Of a stretch of 11,013 nt of DNA, positions 1 to 7,647 are shown piece after piece. How positions within the stretch are numbered: position 1 is the stretch's first letter; each line of letters starts with the position of its first letter. The position numbers and the translations under genes were made by a program. The notes beneath the pieces were generated by a model. The model did no database searches. It was not told the DNA's origin and saw only the letters and a program-made list of their open reading frames with translations. Source of the DNA: Gammaproteobacteria bacterium (GTDB lineage Bacteria > Pseudomonadota > Gammaproteobacteria > Burkholderiales > Burkholderiaceae_C); assembly GCA_018903185.1 (NCBI GenBank), contig JAHIQV010000493.1, forward strand, positions 1 through 11,013, read 5' to 3'.

Positions 1-316
1 CCAGCGTGAAGTTGAAGGCCTGAAGGCCCGCAGCGCCGACGCTTCGGTTTTGGATGCGGCCCGCCGCTGGCTGCACCGCGACGACGACAAGGTGCCTGCG
101 GATGTGAAGCCGCAACTGGCCCTGGTCCGGGCGGAACACCCGGTGCTCGACAAGATGGTCACGATGCGCGAAGAACTTCGCGCCCTGTGGTCCAGCACGA
201 ACGCCACCCGTGAGCAACTGGCCAGCGACCTGCAGGCCTGGTGCCGGCGCGCCGAAGAAAGCGGCATTGCTGCGCTGCGCGACTTCTCGATTCGCCTGCG
301 CTCCGCGCACGCTTGA
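1..316 (+). CDS. C-terminal tail of a probable DesA-family fatty acid desaturase (partial, 5' end outside window)
   Basis: The open frame runs in from the left edge (first full codon at base 2) and stops at TGA 314-316, leaving about 104 residues. The visible part is hydrophilic and helical, rich in Arg, Glu, Ala and Leu. It has no membrane segment and no His-box, so the catalytic part must lie upstream. The pattern of a conserved Trp-Leu-His, then LDKM, REELRALW, and LQAWCRRAEESGI near the end matches my memory of the 'alpha bundle tail' that Burkholderiales DesA-type desaturases share with the C-terminus of ISL3-family transposases. Desaturase is preferred because this gene commonly sits next to rpmG-rpmB in Comamonadaceae (remembered, not checked). 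An ISL3 transposase end is the main alternative. The gene converges on rpmG and shares a terminator with it. Confidence 0.6.
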   Translation, partial: QREVEGLKARSADASVLDAARRWLHRDDDKVPADVKPQLALVRAEHPVLDKMVTMREELRALWSSTNATREQLASDLQAWCRRAEESGIAALRDFSIRLRSAHA

Positions 317-320
317 GCTT

Positions 321-402
321 GTCCCTCCCCCGCCGCGGCGCTGCGCGCGACCCCCCCTCAAGGGGGCAGCGCTGGCGGCCCGGCGGAGCCGGTTCCGCGG
401 CC
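321..402. repeat. GC-rich palindromic intergenic element, REP-like
   Basis: This stretch folds in several ways. CCCCC 353-357 pairs with GGGGG 362-366 around a TCAA loop. The stem continues with GCGCTG 338-343 against CAGCGC 367-372 and CCGCC 330-334 against GGCGG 374-378. A second hairpin is CCGGC 380-384 with GCCGG 388-392. GCCGCGG 332-338 and CCGCGGC 395-401 also form an outer inverted repeat. From memory, close variants of this sequence recur between genes in Comamonadaceae genomes, which would make it a dispersed REP-type repeat. Only one copy is in this window, so repetition cannot be shown here. Confidence 0.5.
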
Positions 403-453
403 TTCCGGGTTAAGGCACTCGCTCCGGATAGATGGTTTTCTCTTCGTCTGGGC

Positions 454-491
454 AACAAAAAAGCCGCTGTTTTCACAGCGGCTTTTTTGTT
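454..491. terminator. Bidirectional Rho-independent terminator between desaturase gene and rpmG
   Basis: The left arm 454-470 (AACAAAAAAGCCGCTGT) is the exact reverse complement of the right arm 475-491, with a 4-base loop TTTC at 471-474. The stem is 17 bp: a GC core (GCCGCTGT) flanked by six A on the left and six T on the right, so each strand's transcript ends in a U-run after the GC stem. It lies 18 bases past the rpmG stop on the minus strand and 138 bases past the desaturase stop on the plus strand, which fits use by both converging units. Confidence 0.93.
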
Positions 492-508
492 GGGGGTATC
501 CGGCTGAA

Positions 509-679
509 TTACTTCAGCTTGATTTCCTTGTAGTCCACGTGCTTGCGAGCTTTGGGATCAAATTTCTTGATCAGCATCTTCTCGGGCGTGGTCTTCTTGT
601 TCTTGGTCGTGGTGTAGAAGTGGCCGGTACCCGCAGTGGATTCCAGCTTGATCTTTTCGCGTCCGCCTTTGGTTGCCAT
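509..679 (-). CDS. rpmG: 50S ribosomal protein L33, zinc-free type
   Basis: L33 is a small protein of the large ribosomal subunit near the E site. The 56-residue product starts [15 protein letters not shown] and ends DYKEIKLK, which fits bacterial L33 in length and pattern ([13 protein letters not shown], then [11 protein letters not shown]). It has no cysteine at all, so it is the C-minus form lacking the zinc-binding CxxC pairs. ATG at 679-677 is preceded by the strong Shine-Dalgarno AAGGAG read on the minus strand. The open frame extends upstream past this ATG, but those codons overlap rpmB and match no L33. It lies 11 bases after the rpmB stop, as a two-gene operon. Confidence 0.97.
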   Translation of the reverse strand: MATKGGREKIKLESTAGTGHFYTTTKNKKTTPEKMLIKKFDPKARKHVDYKEIKLK

Positions 680-690
680 GTTGGTGCTCC

Positions 691-924
691 TTAAGCTTGG
701 CCGCGTGCGCGCAGGTCTGCGAGCACGGCGTCGATACCGTTCTTGTCGATCAGGCGCAGGGCAGCACCCGACACGCGCAGGCGAATCCAGCGGTTTTCGC
801 TTTCGACCCAGAAACGGCGGTATTGCAGGTTCGGCAGGAACCGGCGCTTGGTTTTGTTGTTGGCGTGGGAAACATTGTTCCCGACCATGGGCTTCTTGCC
901 CGTGACGTCGCAGACGCGTGCCAT
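691..924 (-). CDS. rpmB: 50S ribosomal protein L28
   Basis: L28 is a large-subunit ribosomal protein. The 77-residue product begins [20 protein letters not shown] and continues with [30 protein letters not shown] and a C-terminal helix ending RARGQA. This is the standard bacterial L28 layout and length. The start is ATG at 924-922, with GGAG about 8 bases upstream on the minus strand, and the stop is TAA 693-691. It is the first gene of the rpmB-rpmG pair, whose products are usually made together. Confidence 0.98.
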   Translation of the reverse strand: MARVCDVTGKKPMVGNNVSHANNKTKRRFLPNLQYRRFWVESENRWIRLRVSGAALRLIDKNGIDAVLADLRARGQA

Positions 925-1085
925 GAGGACACTCCGATACTTTTATACAGCCGGTCACGCAGGACGCTGGAGACGGTATTCCCGTTCCGCATCTGGCAAC
1001 CCAGCCTCACCTCGCCAGAAAAGGGTGGCGGTAACCCAAGTTTGTAGCGCACGACCAAAACCGGCCATTCGCAGCAAAGCCTTGA

Positions 1086-1114
1086 ATTATAGCGCGGGCA
1101 GGTTGGTCTGGCCA
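1086..1114 (-). promoter_or_regulatory. Candidate sigma-70 promoter for rpmB-rpmG
   Basis: Read on the minus strand, a perfect TATAAT (1091-1086) is preceded at exactly 17 bases by TGGCCA (1114-1109), which matches TTGACA at four of six positions. It lies just past the trxB stop and points into rpmB. Use of this promoter would give a 5' untranslated leader of roughly 150 bases. That leader holds only a weak hairpin (CGCCA with TGGCG around 1007-1024). The -10 match is strong for so GC-rich a region, but activity is inferred. Confidence 0.5.
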
Positions 1115-1135
1115 GCGCCGCCCGGCGGGGTGCCC

Positions 1136-2243
<1,108 letters not shown>

Positions 2244-2918
2244 ATGTCCATCCTGTCCAATCTGGATTTGATTCGCCGGGTCCCGCTGTTTTCCACGCTG
2301 ACGCAGGCGCAGGCCGAGTCAGTTGCAGATGCGGTCATCAAACGGCGTTTCAAGCGCGGCGAGTGCATCGTTGAACAGGGCAAGAAGTCCAATTTTCTGG
2401 CCATCGTGCTGACGGGGCGCGCTCGTGTGGTCACCACCGATGTGCGTGGCCGGGAAGTCATCCTGGCCACCATGAACCCGGGCGACTATGTGGGCGAGAT
2501 GAGCCTGATCGACAACCAGCCGCATTCGGCCACGGTCCGTGCCGAGGTGCAGACCGATGTGTTGATTCTGGGGCGGCCGGAGTTCGCCCGTTGCCTGCCC
2601 GAAAACACCTCCATGGCCTATGCGGTGATGAAGGGATTGGTGCAGCGCCTGCGATATGCCGACCGCAAGATCGAGTCCCTGGCGTTGATGGATGTTTACG
2701 GCCGCGTGGCCCGGGCCTTGCTGGAGTTCGCGCGACCCGACAAGGACGGGCAACTGGTGATTCGGGAACGGGTGTCCCGCCAGGATGTGGCCAAGATGAT
2801 CGGTGCATCGCGAGAAATGGTCAGCCGGGTCATGAAAGACCTGGAAGACCGGGGGTTCATCGAGGTGGGCGAAGACGGCACCACCGTGGTCAAGGAACGG
2901 CTCAACACGCTGGGCTGA
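2244..2918 (+). CDS. Crp/Fnr-family transcriptional regulator
   Basis: The 224-residue protein has an N-terminal cyclic-nucleotide-binding beta-barrel (about 15-130), a dimerisation helix (about 130-150) and a C-terminal winged helix-turn-helix. The nucleotide-pocket signature is GDYVGEMSLID (80-90) followed by PHSATVRA (93-100). The helix-turn-helix is at about 178-200, and Arg190, Glu191 and Arg195 align with the DNA-contacting Arg180, Glu181 and Arg185 of E. coli CRP, so a TGTGA-type half-site is expected. The pocket arginine (Arg82 of CRP) is His94 here, so cAMP binding is uncertain. Only two cysteines (41, 117) are present, which excludes an FNR-type Fe-S cluster. GAGG at 2231-2234 lies 9 bases before the ATG. 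The regulon is unknown, and no specific gene symbol is justified. Confidence 0.9.
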   Translation: MSILSNLDLIRRVPLFSTLTQAQAESVADAVIKRRFKRGECIVEQGKKSNFLAIVLTGRARVVTTDVRGREVILATMNPGDYVGEMSLIDNQPHSATVRAEVQTDVLILGRPEFARCLPENTSMAYAVMKGLVQRLRYADRKIESLALMDVYGRVARALLEFARPDKDGQLVIRERVSRQDVAKMIGASREMVSRVMKDLEDRGFIEVGEDGTTVVKERLNTLG

Positions 2919-2978
2919 AGCCCCTGCGTGGGCTGCGCTGGTCGCGACCCGGATTCTCCCGGCCAATCGCTGCACCTG

Positions 2979-2993
2979 TTACCGGTTTACCGG
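2979..2993. repeat. Tandem TTACCGG pair upstream of ftsK
   Basis: TTACCGG occurs at 2979-2985 and again at 2987-2993, 8 bases apart, inside the 129-base gap between the regulator gene and ftsK. The rest of the gap is GC-rich, with AGCCC/GGGCT pairs just past the regulator stop (2918-2934) that lack a T-run and so are poor terminators. No clear ftsK promoter was found. The pair could be a binding site or chance. Confidence 0.25.
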
Positions 2994-3047
2994 CTCCTGG
3001 CCCGGGTGGGCTTGGGGTAAGCTTGTTGCCGAACCGCAGCAAGGACC

Positions 3048-5402
3048 ATGACTTATTCACTCAATACACTGAATGCCGACCGGGCTCAAGCCACGCCTGG
3101 AGGTATGGCCCGTTTCACCCAGGAGATTGGGCTGGTGGTAGGTGCTGCAGTCCTGGCCTTCTGGCTCCTCGCGTTGCTCAGCCATTCGCTGGCTGATCCG
3201 GCCTGGAGCACGACCGGGTCTCGGGCCGAAGTGGGCAACTGGGGCGGCCATCTGGGCGCGCTGCTGGCCGATGCGAGCTACTACCTGTTGGGCTGGTCGG
3301 TCTGGTGGTGTTTTTTCGCCGGTTTGCGGGCCTGGCTGTCGGCGTTGGCCGGGCGGTTGCGTGGCCAGCAACCCCAGGCCGTCTCGCGGGATGCGCATGG
3401 GGCTGTGCACTGGTGGCAAACCCCTTGGGCGCGTCGTCTGGCCTATGTGCTGGCGTTGCTGGTGTTGCTGAGCGCCAGTGGGGTGCTGGAATGGAGTCGC
3501 CTGTATCGGCTGGAGCCGCATCTGCCGGGAACCGTGGGGGGCGTGCTGGGTCATGCGCTCGGACCCGTTGCGGTGCGCTGGCTGGGTTTCACCGGCTCGG
3601 CGCTGGCCATGCTGGCTTTGCTCGTGATCTGCCTGCCCAGGGTGTTCCGGTTTTCTTGGGGGCAATGGGCCGAGCACCTGGGCGCCTGGCTGGACAACTG
3701 GTTCGAATCGCGCCGCGAAAAACGCGAGGCGGTCGAAGACCAGCGCATCGGGGAGATGGCTGCGCGAGCGCGCGAAGAAGTGGTCAAGGTCGAGCGCGTC
3801 GAGAGCGAAGAGCACCACCCCACCCCGGTCCTGATCGAGCCCACACTGGTGGATGTGCCCAAGAGCGAGCGTGTGGCCAAGGAACGCCAGAAGCCCTTGT
3901 TCGTCGAGATGCCCGACAGCAAGCTGCCGCAGGTGGATCTGCTGGACAGTGCGCCATTGCACCAGGCGGGAGTGGACAGCCAGACGCTGGAGATGACCAG
4001 CCGCCTGATCGAGAAGAAGCTCAAGGACTTTGGCGTCGACGTGCGCGTGGTGGCCGCAGCACCCGGTCCGGTGATCACCCGTTACGAAATCGAGCCGGCC
4101 ACGGGGGTCAAGGGCTCGCAGATCGTGAACCTGGGGCGCGATCTGGCGCGCTCCTTGTCCCTGGTGTCGATCCGTGTGATCGAGACCATTCCGGGCAAGA
4201 ACCTGATGGCGCTGGAACTGCCCAACGCCAAGCGGCAGATGATCAAGCTGAGCGAGATCCTGGGCTCGCCGGTCTACAACGACGCCAAGTCGCTGCTCAC
4301 CATGGGCCTGGGCAAGGACATCGGTGGCCAGCCCATCGTGGCCGACCTGGCCAAGATGCCGCACTGCCTGGTCGCCGGCACCACCGGTTCGGGCAAGTCG
4401 GTCGGCATCAACGCCATGATCCTGTCGCTGCTTTACAAGGCCGATGCCAAGGACGTGCGCCTCTTGCTGATCGACCCCAAGATGCTGGAGATGAGTGTCT
4501 ACGAAGGCATTCCGCATTTGCTCGCCCCCGTGGTCACCGACATGAAGCACGCCGCCAACGGGCTGAACTGGTGCGTGGCCGAGATGGAGAAGCGCTACAA
4601 GCTCATGAGCAAGCTCGGCGTGCGCAACCTTGCGGGCTACAACGTGAAGATCGACGAGGCCAAGGCGCGTGGTGAAATCATCGGCAACCCGTTCAGCCTC
4701 ACCCCCGAACAGCCGGAACCGCTCGAACGCCTGCCCTACATCGTGGTGGTGATCGACGAGCTGGCCGACCTGATGATGGTGGTGGGCAAGAAGATCGAAG
4801 AACTGATCGCCCGCCTGGCGCAGAAGGCGCGCGCCGCCGGCATCCACCTGATCCTGGCCACGCAGCGCCCCAGCGTGGACGTGATCACCGGCCTGATCAA
4901 GGCCAACATCCCCACCCGGCTGTCGTTTCAGGTCAGCAGCAAGATCGACAGCCGAACCATCCTCGACCAGATGGGCGCCGAGAGCCTGCTGGGCATGGGC
5001 GACATGCTGTACATGCCGTCCGGTACCGGCTTCCCTGTTCGGGTGCACGGCGCGTTTGTGAGCGACGAAGAGGTGCACCGCGTGGTGGCCTATCTGAAAG
5101 CACAAGGCGGTGAACCCAACTACATCGACGGCGTGCTGGAGAGTCCGGCGAGCGATGGTGAGGGGGGTGACATGTTCGGTGAGGGCGGTGGCGACGGCAA
5201 CGAAAAAGACGCCCTGTACGACCAGGCGGTGGAGATCGTGCTCAAGGACCGCAAGGCCAGCATCTCCTATGTGCAGCGCAAGCTGAAGATCGGCTACAAC
5301 CGCGCCGCGCGTCTGCTGGAAGACATGGAAAAAGCGGGCATGGTCAGTGCACTGACCTCCAGCGGTCAACGCGATATTCTGGTGCCTTCGCGCGGTGAAT
5401 GA
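3048..5402 (+). CDS. ftsK: DNA translocase FtsK
   Basis: FtsK is a septum-anchored hexameric ATPase that pumps chromosome ends out of the closing division site and activates XerCD at dif. The 784-residue protein has four predicted membrane segments (about 27-46, 73-100, 131-149, 180-200) and a short charged linker (about 205-300). The motor follows, with Walker A GTTGSGKS at 444-451 (Lys450) and Walker B IVVVIDE ending in Asp570-Glu571. A Gly/Asp/Glu-rich spacer at about 704-720 leads to the DNA-reading gamma domain (721-784, with [18 protein letters not shown]). The linker is much shorter than in E. coli FtsK (about 1300 residues) but usual for this lineage. The start at 3048 has AAGGA very close to the ATG. 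Met20 at 3105 is an alternative with GGAGG only one base away. The N-terminus [10 protein letters not shown] looks familiar for Comamonadaceae FtsK. Confidence 0.97.
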   Translation: MTYSLNTLNADRAQATPGGMARFTQEIGLVVGAAVLAFWLLALLSHSLADPAWSTTGSRAEVGNWGGHLGALLADASYYLLGWSVWWCFFAGLRAWLSALAGRLRGQQPQAVSRDAHGAVHWWQTPWARRLAYVLALLVLLSASGVLEWSRLYRLEPHLPGTVGGVLGHALGPVAVRWLGFTGSALAMLALLVICLPRVFRFSWGQWAEHLGAWLDNWFESRREKREAVEDQRIGEMAARAREEVVKVERVESEEHHPTPVLIEPTLVDVPKSERVAKERQKPLFVEMPDSKLPQVDLLDSAPLHQAGVDSQTLEMTSRLIEKKLKDFGVDVRVVAAAPGPVITRYEIEPATGVKGSQIVNLGRDLARSLSLVSIRVIETIPGKNLMALELPNAKRQMIKLSEILGSPVYNDAKSLLTMGLGKDIGGQPIVADLAKMPHCLVAGTTGSGKSVGINAMILSLLYKADAKDVRLLLIDPKMLEMSVYEGIPHLLAPVVTDMKHAANGLNWCVAEMEKRYKLMSKLGVRNLAGYNVKIDEAKARGEIIGNPFSLTPEQPEPLERLPYIVVVIDELADLMMVVGKKIEELIARLAQKARAAGIHLILATQRPSVDVITGLIKANIPTRLSFQVSSKIDSRTILDQMGAESLLGMGDMLYMPSGTGFPVRVHGAFVSDEEVHRVVAYLKAQGGEPNYIDGVLESPASDGEGGDMFGEGGGDGNEKDALYDQAVEIVLKDRKASISYVQRKLKIGYNRAARLLEDMEKAGMVSALTSSGQRDILVPSRGE

Positions 5403-5446
5403 TGTTCGGGCCTGAACCTTGTGGCCGCGGCCGGGTCCCAATCCAC

Positions 5447-6097
5447 ATGATTAAAAAATTGTTTACCACGGTGACCACGGTCACTGCCCTGACATTCACA
5501 ACCTTGCCCGCACAGGCCGACGGCCTGAAAGACCTCGAAACCTTCCTGAGCGAGGTGGGCAGTGCGCAGGCCGGCTTCACCCAAGTGGTGACCTCGCCGG
5601 TGCGCAACGGTGAAACCGTGGCGCGCCGCAAGACGTCGAGCGGGCGCTTTGAATTCCTGCGGCCCAACCGTTTCCGCTTCGAGTACACAAAGCCTTTCGA
5701 ACAGACCATCGTGGCCGATGGCCAGACGCTGTGGCTGTACGACGTGGACCTGAACCAGGTGACGGCGCGCAAGCAGCAGGAGGTGCTCGGCAGCACCCCC
5801 GCGGCCCTGATCGCGGCGGGCACCGATTTGCGTGCCCTGTCCGAAGTGTTTGAGCTCAAGGCGGCGCCCGCCGCGGAGGGCCTGGAATGGCTGGAGGCCC
5901 GCCCGCGCAACAAGGACGGACAGTTGCAGAGCGTGCGCGTCGGCTTCCGGCAGGGCCAGCTCGCCGCGCTGGAGATCGCCGACAGCCTGGGCCAGCGCTC
6001 GGTGCTGACCTTCAACCAGTGGCAGGACAACGCGCCGATGAAGGCGGAGCGGTTTCGCTTTCAGCCGCCTGTCGGCGCCGATGTGATCCGGCCCTGA
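5447..6097 (+). CDS. lolA: Outer-membrane lipoprotein carrier protein LolA
   Basis: LolA carries lipoproteins released by LolCDE across the periplasm to LolB at the outer membrane. The 216-residue precursor has a Sec signal peptide: basic MIKK, a Thr/Val/Leu-rich core, and LPAQA with predicted cleavage after Ala24. The mature part holds the LolA pattern: AGFTQVV near 42-48, SGRFEFLRPNRFRFEY at 65-80 and QTLWLYDVDLNQV at about 93-105. The ATG at 5447 is chosen because it places the basic n-region directly at the signal core, although its upstream Shine-Dalgarno is weak. An in-frame ATG at 5399 overlaps the ftsK stop and would add 16 residues. The core has a 9-base tandem repeat (5465-5482) that encodes Thr-Thr-Val twice. 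Position directly after ftsK and before rarA is the usual proteobacterial order. Confidence 0.93.
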   Translation: MIKKLFTTVTTVTALTFTTLPAQADGLKDLETFLSEVGSAQAGFTQVVTSPVRNGETVARRKTSSGRFEFLRPNRFRFEYTKPFEQTIVADGQTLWLYDVDLNQVTARKQQEVLGSTPAALIAAGTDLRALSEVFELKAAPAAEGLEWLEARPRNKDGQLQSVRVGFRQGQLAALEIADSLGQRSVLTFNQWQDNAPMKAERFRFQPPVGADVIRP

Positions 6098-6125
6098 GCG
6101 TGCACACCGCCTTGAAAGCAGGTCC

Positions 6126-7421
6126 TTGAGTTCACACGCCGCGCCGCACACGCCGCTGGCCGAGCGCCTGCGCCCGCGCACGCTGGCCGAGGTGATCGGG
6201 CAGCACCACCTGCTGGGTGAGGGCATGGCATTGCGGCTCGCGTTCGAATCGGGCCAGCCACACAGCTGCATCCTCTGGGGTCCGCCTGGTGTGGGCAAGA
6301 CCACCATCGCGAGGCTCATGGCCGATGCCTTTGATGCCCAGTTCATCACCATCAGCGCGGTGCTGGGCGGCGTGAAAGATATCCGGGAGGCGGTGGAGCA
6401 GGCTCAGGCCGCACGCGATGGGCTTCAGGCGCAACACACCATCGTTTTCGTCGACGAGGTGCACCGCTTCAACAAGAGCCAGCAGGACGCCTTTCTGCCA
6501 CATGTGGAAAGCGGGCTGTTCACCTTCATTGGCGCGACCACCGAAAACCCCTCGTTCGAAGTCAACTCGGCACTGCTGTCACGCGCGGCGGTCTATGTAC
6601 TGCAGCCGTTGGGCGAAGACGATCTGCGCCAGCTGATCGCCCGGGCGCAAGGCATCGGTGCAGTGCCTCCGGTTGAAACCGCCGCCGCCGACCGCCTGAT
6701 CGCCTACGCCGATGGCGATGCCCGCCGCCTGCTCAACACGCTGGAGACGCTGGCGGTGGCGGCCACGCGCGAGAAACTCGCCGAGGTGACGGACGCCTGG
6801 CTGATGCGTGTGCTGGGTGAGCGCATGCGTCGCTACGACAAAGGTGGCGAGCAGTTCTACGACACCATCAGCGCCCTGCACAAAAGCGTGCGCGGTTCCG
6901 ACCCGGACGCCGCGCTGTACTGGTTCGTGCGCATGCTCGACGGCGGTGCCGACCCGCGCTACCTGGCGCGCCGCTTCATCCGCATGGCCAGTGAAGACAT
7001 TGGCCTGGCCGATCCGCGCGCGTTACGTCTGGCGCTGGACGCGGCCGAGGTGTACGAGCGCCTGGGCACGCCGGAAGGCGAGCTGGCGCTGGCCGAATGT
7101 GTGGTCTACCTGGCCGTGGCGCCCAAGTCCAACGCGGTCTACAAGGCCTTCAACGAAGCCAAGGCGTTCGTGAAGAAGGACGGCACGCGACCGGTGCCCA
7201 TGCACCTGCGCAATGCACCCACCAAGCTCATGAAGGAGCTGGACTACGGAAAAGGCTACCGATATGCCCACGATGAGGCGGGCGGCTTCGCGGCGGGCGA
7301 ACGCTACCTGCCCGATGGCATGGCCGGGCCTGATTTTTACCGTCCGGTCGAGCGTGGCCTGGAAATCCGCATCGCCGATAAGCTGCGCGAACTCAAAAAA
7401 CTGAATAATCAGAATAACTAA
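6126..7421 (+). CDS. rarA: Replication-associated recombination protein A (RarA/MgsA AAA+ ATPase)
   Basis: RarA is a clamp-loader-like AAA+ ATPase that acts at stalled replication forks and single-stranded gaps. The 431-residue product has Walker A GPPGVGKT at 52-59, Walker B with the family-specific [19 protein letters not shown] at 110-128, and sensor-1 GATTENPSF at 136-144. The C-terminal tetramerisation region includes the stretch from about residue 238 ([17 protein letters not shown]) through [18 protein letters not shown]. The start is a TTG: in this frame the preceding stop is TGA 6084-6086 and no ATG or GTG occurs between it and the conserved [12 protein letters not shown] at 6120-6122 is a close, weak ribosome site. 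The gene begins 28 bases after lolA and probably shares its transcript. Confidence 0.96.
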   Translation: MSSHAAPHTPLAERLRPRTLAEVIGQHHLLGEGMALRLAFESGQPHSCILWGPPGVGKTTIARLMADAFDAQFITISAVLGGVKDIREAVEQAQAARDGLQAQHTIVFVDEVHRFNKSQQDAFLPHVESGLFTFIGATTENPSFEVNSALLSRAAVYVLQPLGEDDLRQLIARAQGIGAVPPVETAAADRLIAYADGDARRLLNTLETLAVAATREKLAEVTDAWLMRVLGERMRRYDKGGEQFYDTISALHKSVRGSDPDAALYWFVRMLDGGADPRYLARRFIRMASEDIGLADPRALRLALDAAEVYERLGTPEGELALAECVVYLAVAPKSNAVYKAFNEAKAFVKKDGTRPVPMHLRNAPTKLMKELDYGKGYRYAHDEAGGFAAGERYLPDGMAGPDFYRPVERGLEIRIADKLRELKKLNNQNN

Positions 7422-7448
7422 TGAAGCGCGATTCGCGCTGATGCAGCC

Positions 7449-7483
7449 GCGCGGGAAAATCAAAAATCAGGGTAAACCCGCGC
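7449..7483 (+). other. Inverted repeat downstream of rarA
   Basis: GCGCGGG 7449-7455 is the exact reverse complement of CCCGCGC 7477-7483, enclosing a 21-base A-rich loop. A smaller hairpin, AGCGCG 7425-7430 with CGCGCT 7434-7439, sits directly after the rarA stop. Neither is followed by a T-run on the plus strand, so they are weak candidates for stopping or stabilising the end of the rarA transcript. Confidence 0.35.
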
Positions 7484-7504
7484 CGCATAAGGGCTTACAC
7501 GCAT

Positions 7505-7532
7505 CTGACCCCCAGAAACGCCTAGCTACAAT
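7505..7532 (+). promoter_or_regulatory. Candidate sigma-70 promoter for the liv operon
   Basis: TACAAT at 7527-7532 matches the -10 consensus at five of six positions. CTGACC at 7505-7510, 16 bases upstream, matches TTGACA at four of six. The predicted start of transcription is near 7539, about 109 bases before the livH ATG and only a few bases before the first arm of the terminator-like hairpin. It is inferred from consensus alone. Confidence 0.5.
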
Positions 7533-7541
7533 CCGCCCACC

Positions 7542-7587
7542 AACCCGCAGTCTGTCCTGTTTCAAGGTCGAGCCTGGCGGGTTTTTT
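7542..7587 (+). terminator. Terminator-like hairpin in the livH leader
   Basis: AACCCGC 7542-7548 pairs exactly with GCGGGTT 7577-7583 across a 28-base loop, and six T follow at 7582-7587. The stem is only 7 bp and the loop is long, so termination may be partial. It lies downstream of the predicted liv promoter, so it may act as a leader attenuator rather than as the end of the rarA transcript. Either role is possible. Confidence 0.5.
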
Positions 7588-7607
7588 GCTAACTCAAGGC
7601 AGACAGA

Positions 7608-7639
7608 CCAGGCACCCGCCTGGCTGGAAAAACACGGAG
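7608..7639 (+). promoter_or_regulatory. Small hairpin and ribosome binding site before livH
   Basis: CCAGGC 7608-7613 pairs with GCCTGG 7618-7623 around the loop ACCC. The Shine-Dalgarno GGAG at 7636-7639 lies 8 bases before the livH ATG and 12 bases past the hairpin, so it stays exposed in this fold. The overlapping GACAGAC 7602-7608 can instead pair with GTCTGTC 7550-7556. Confidence 0.45.
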
Positions 7640-7647
7640 AAGTTTGT

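Noticed and set aside
942..947. TATAAA on the minus strand just before rpmB
   Set aside because: No acceptable -35 lies 16-18 bases upstream, and the transcript would start almost at the ribosome site. The TATAAT at 1091-1086 is better.
3305..4675. 456-codon frame in another frame inside ftsK
   Set aside because: It overlaps the certain FtsK motor in a shifted frame, and the low-complexity Arg/Gly/Ala product matches nothing I recognise.
3057..5441. 794-codon open frame antisense to ftsK
   Set aside because: It mirrors ftsK codons in GC-rich DNA. The product is overloaded with His, Gln, Val and Gly, shows no motif, and lies over a certain gene.
5470..5485. CRP-like box GGTGA-N6-TCACT
   Set aside because: It lies inside the lolA signal-peptide codons and arises from the tandem Thr-Thr-Val repeat. 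It is not placed to control a promoter.
7425..7439. Hairpin AGCGCG/CGCGCT right after rarA as a terminator
   Set aside because: It has six base pairs with no T-run following, so it cannot be called a Rho-independent terminator.
7441..7647. In-frame upstream extension of livH
   Set aside because: The codons are open but polar and unlike a permease N-terminus. A good ribosome site and the normal family length support ATG 7648.
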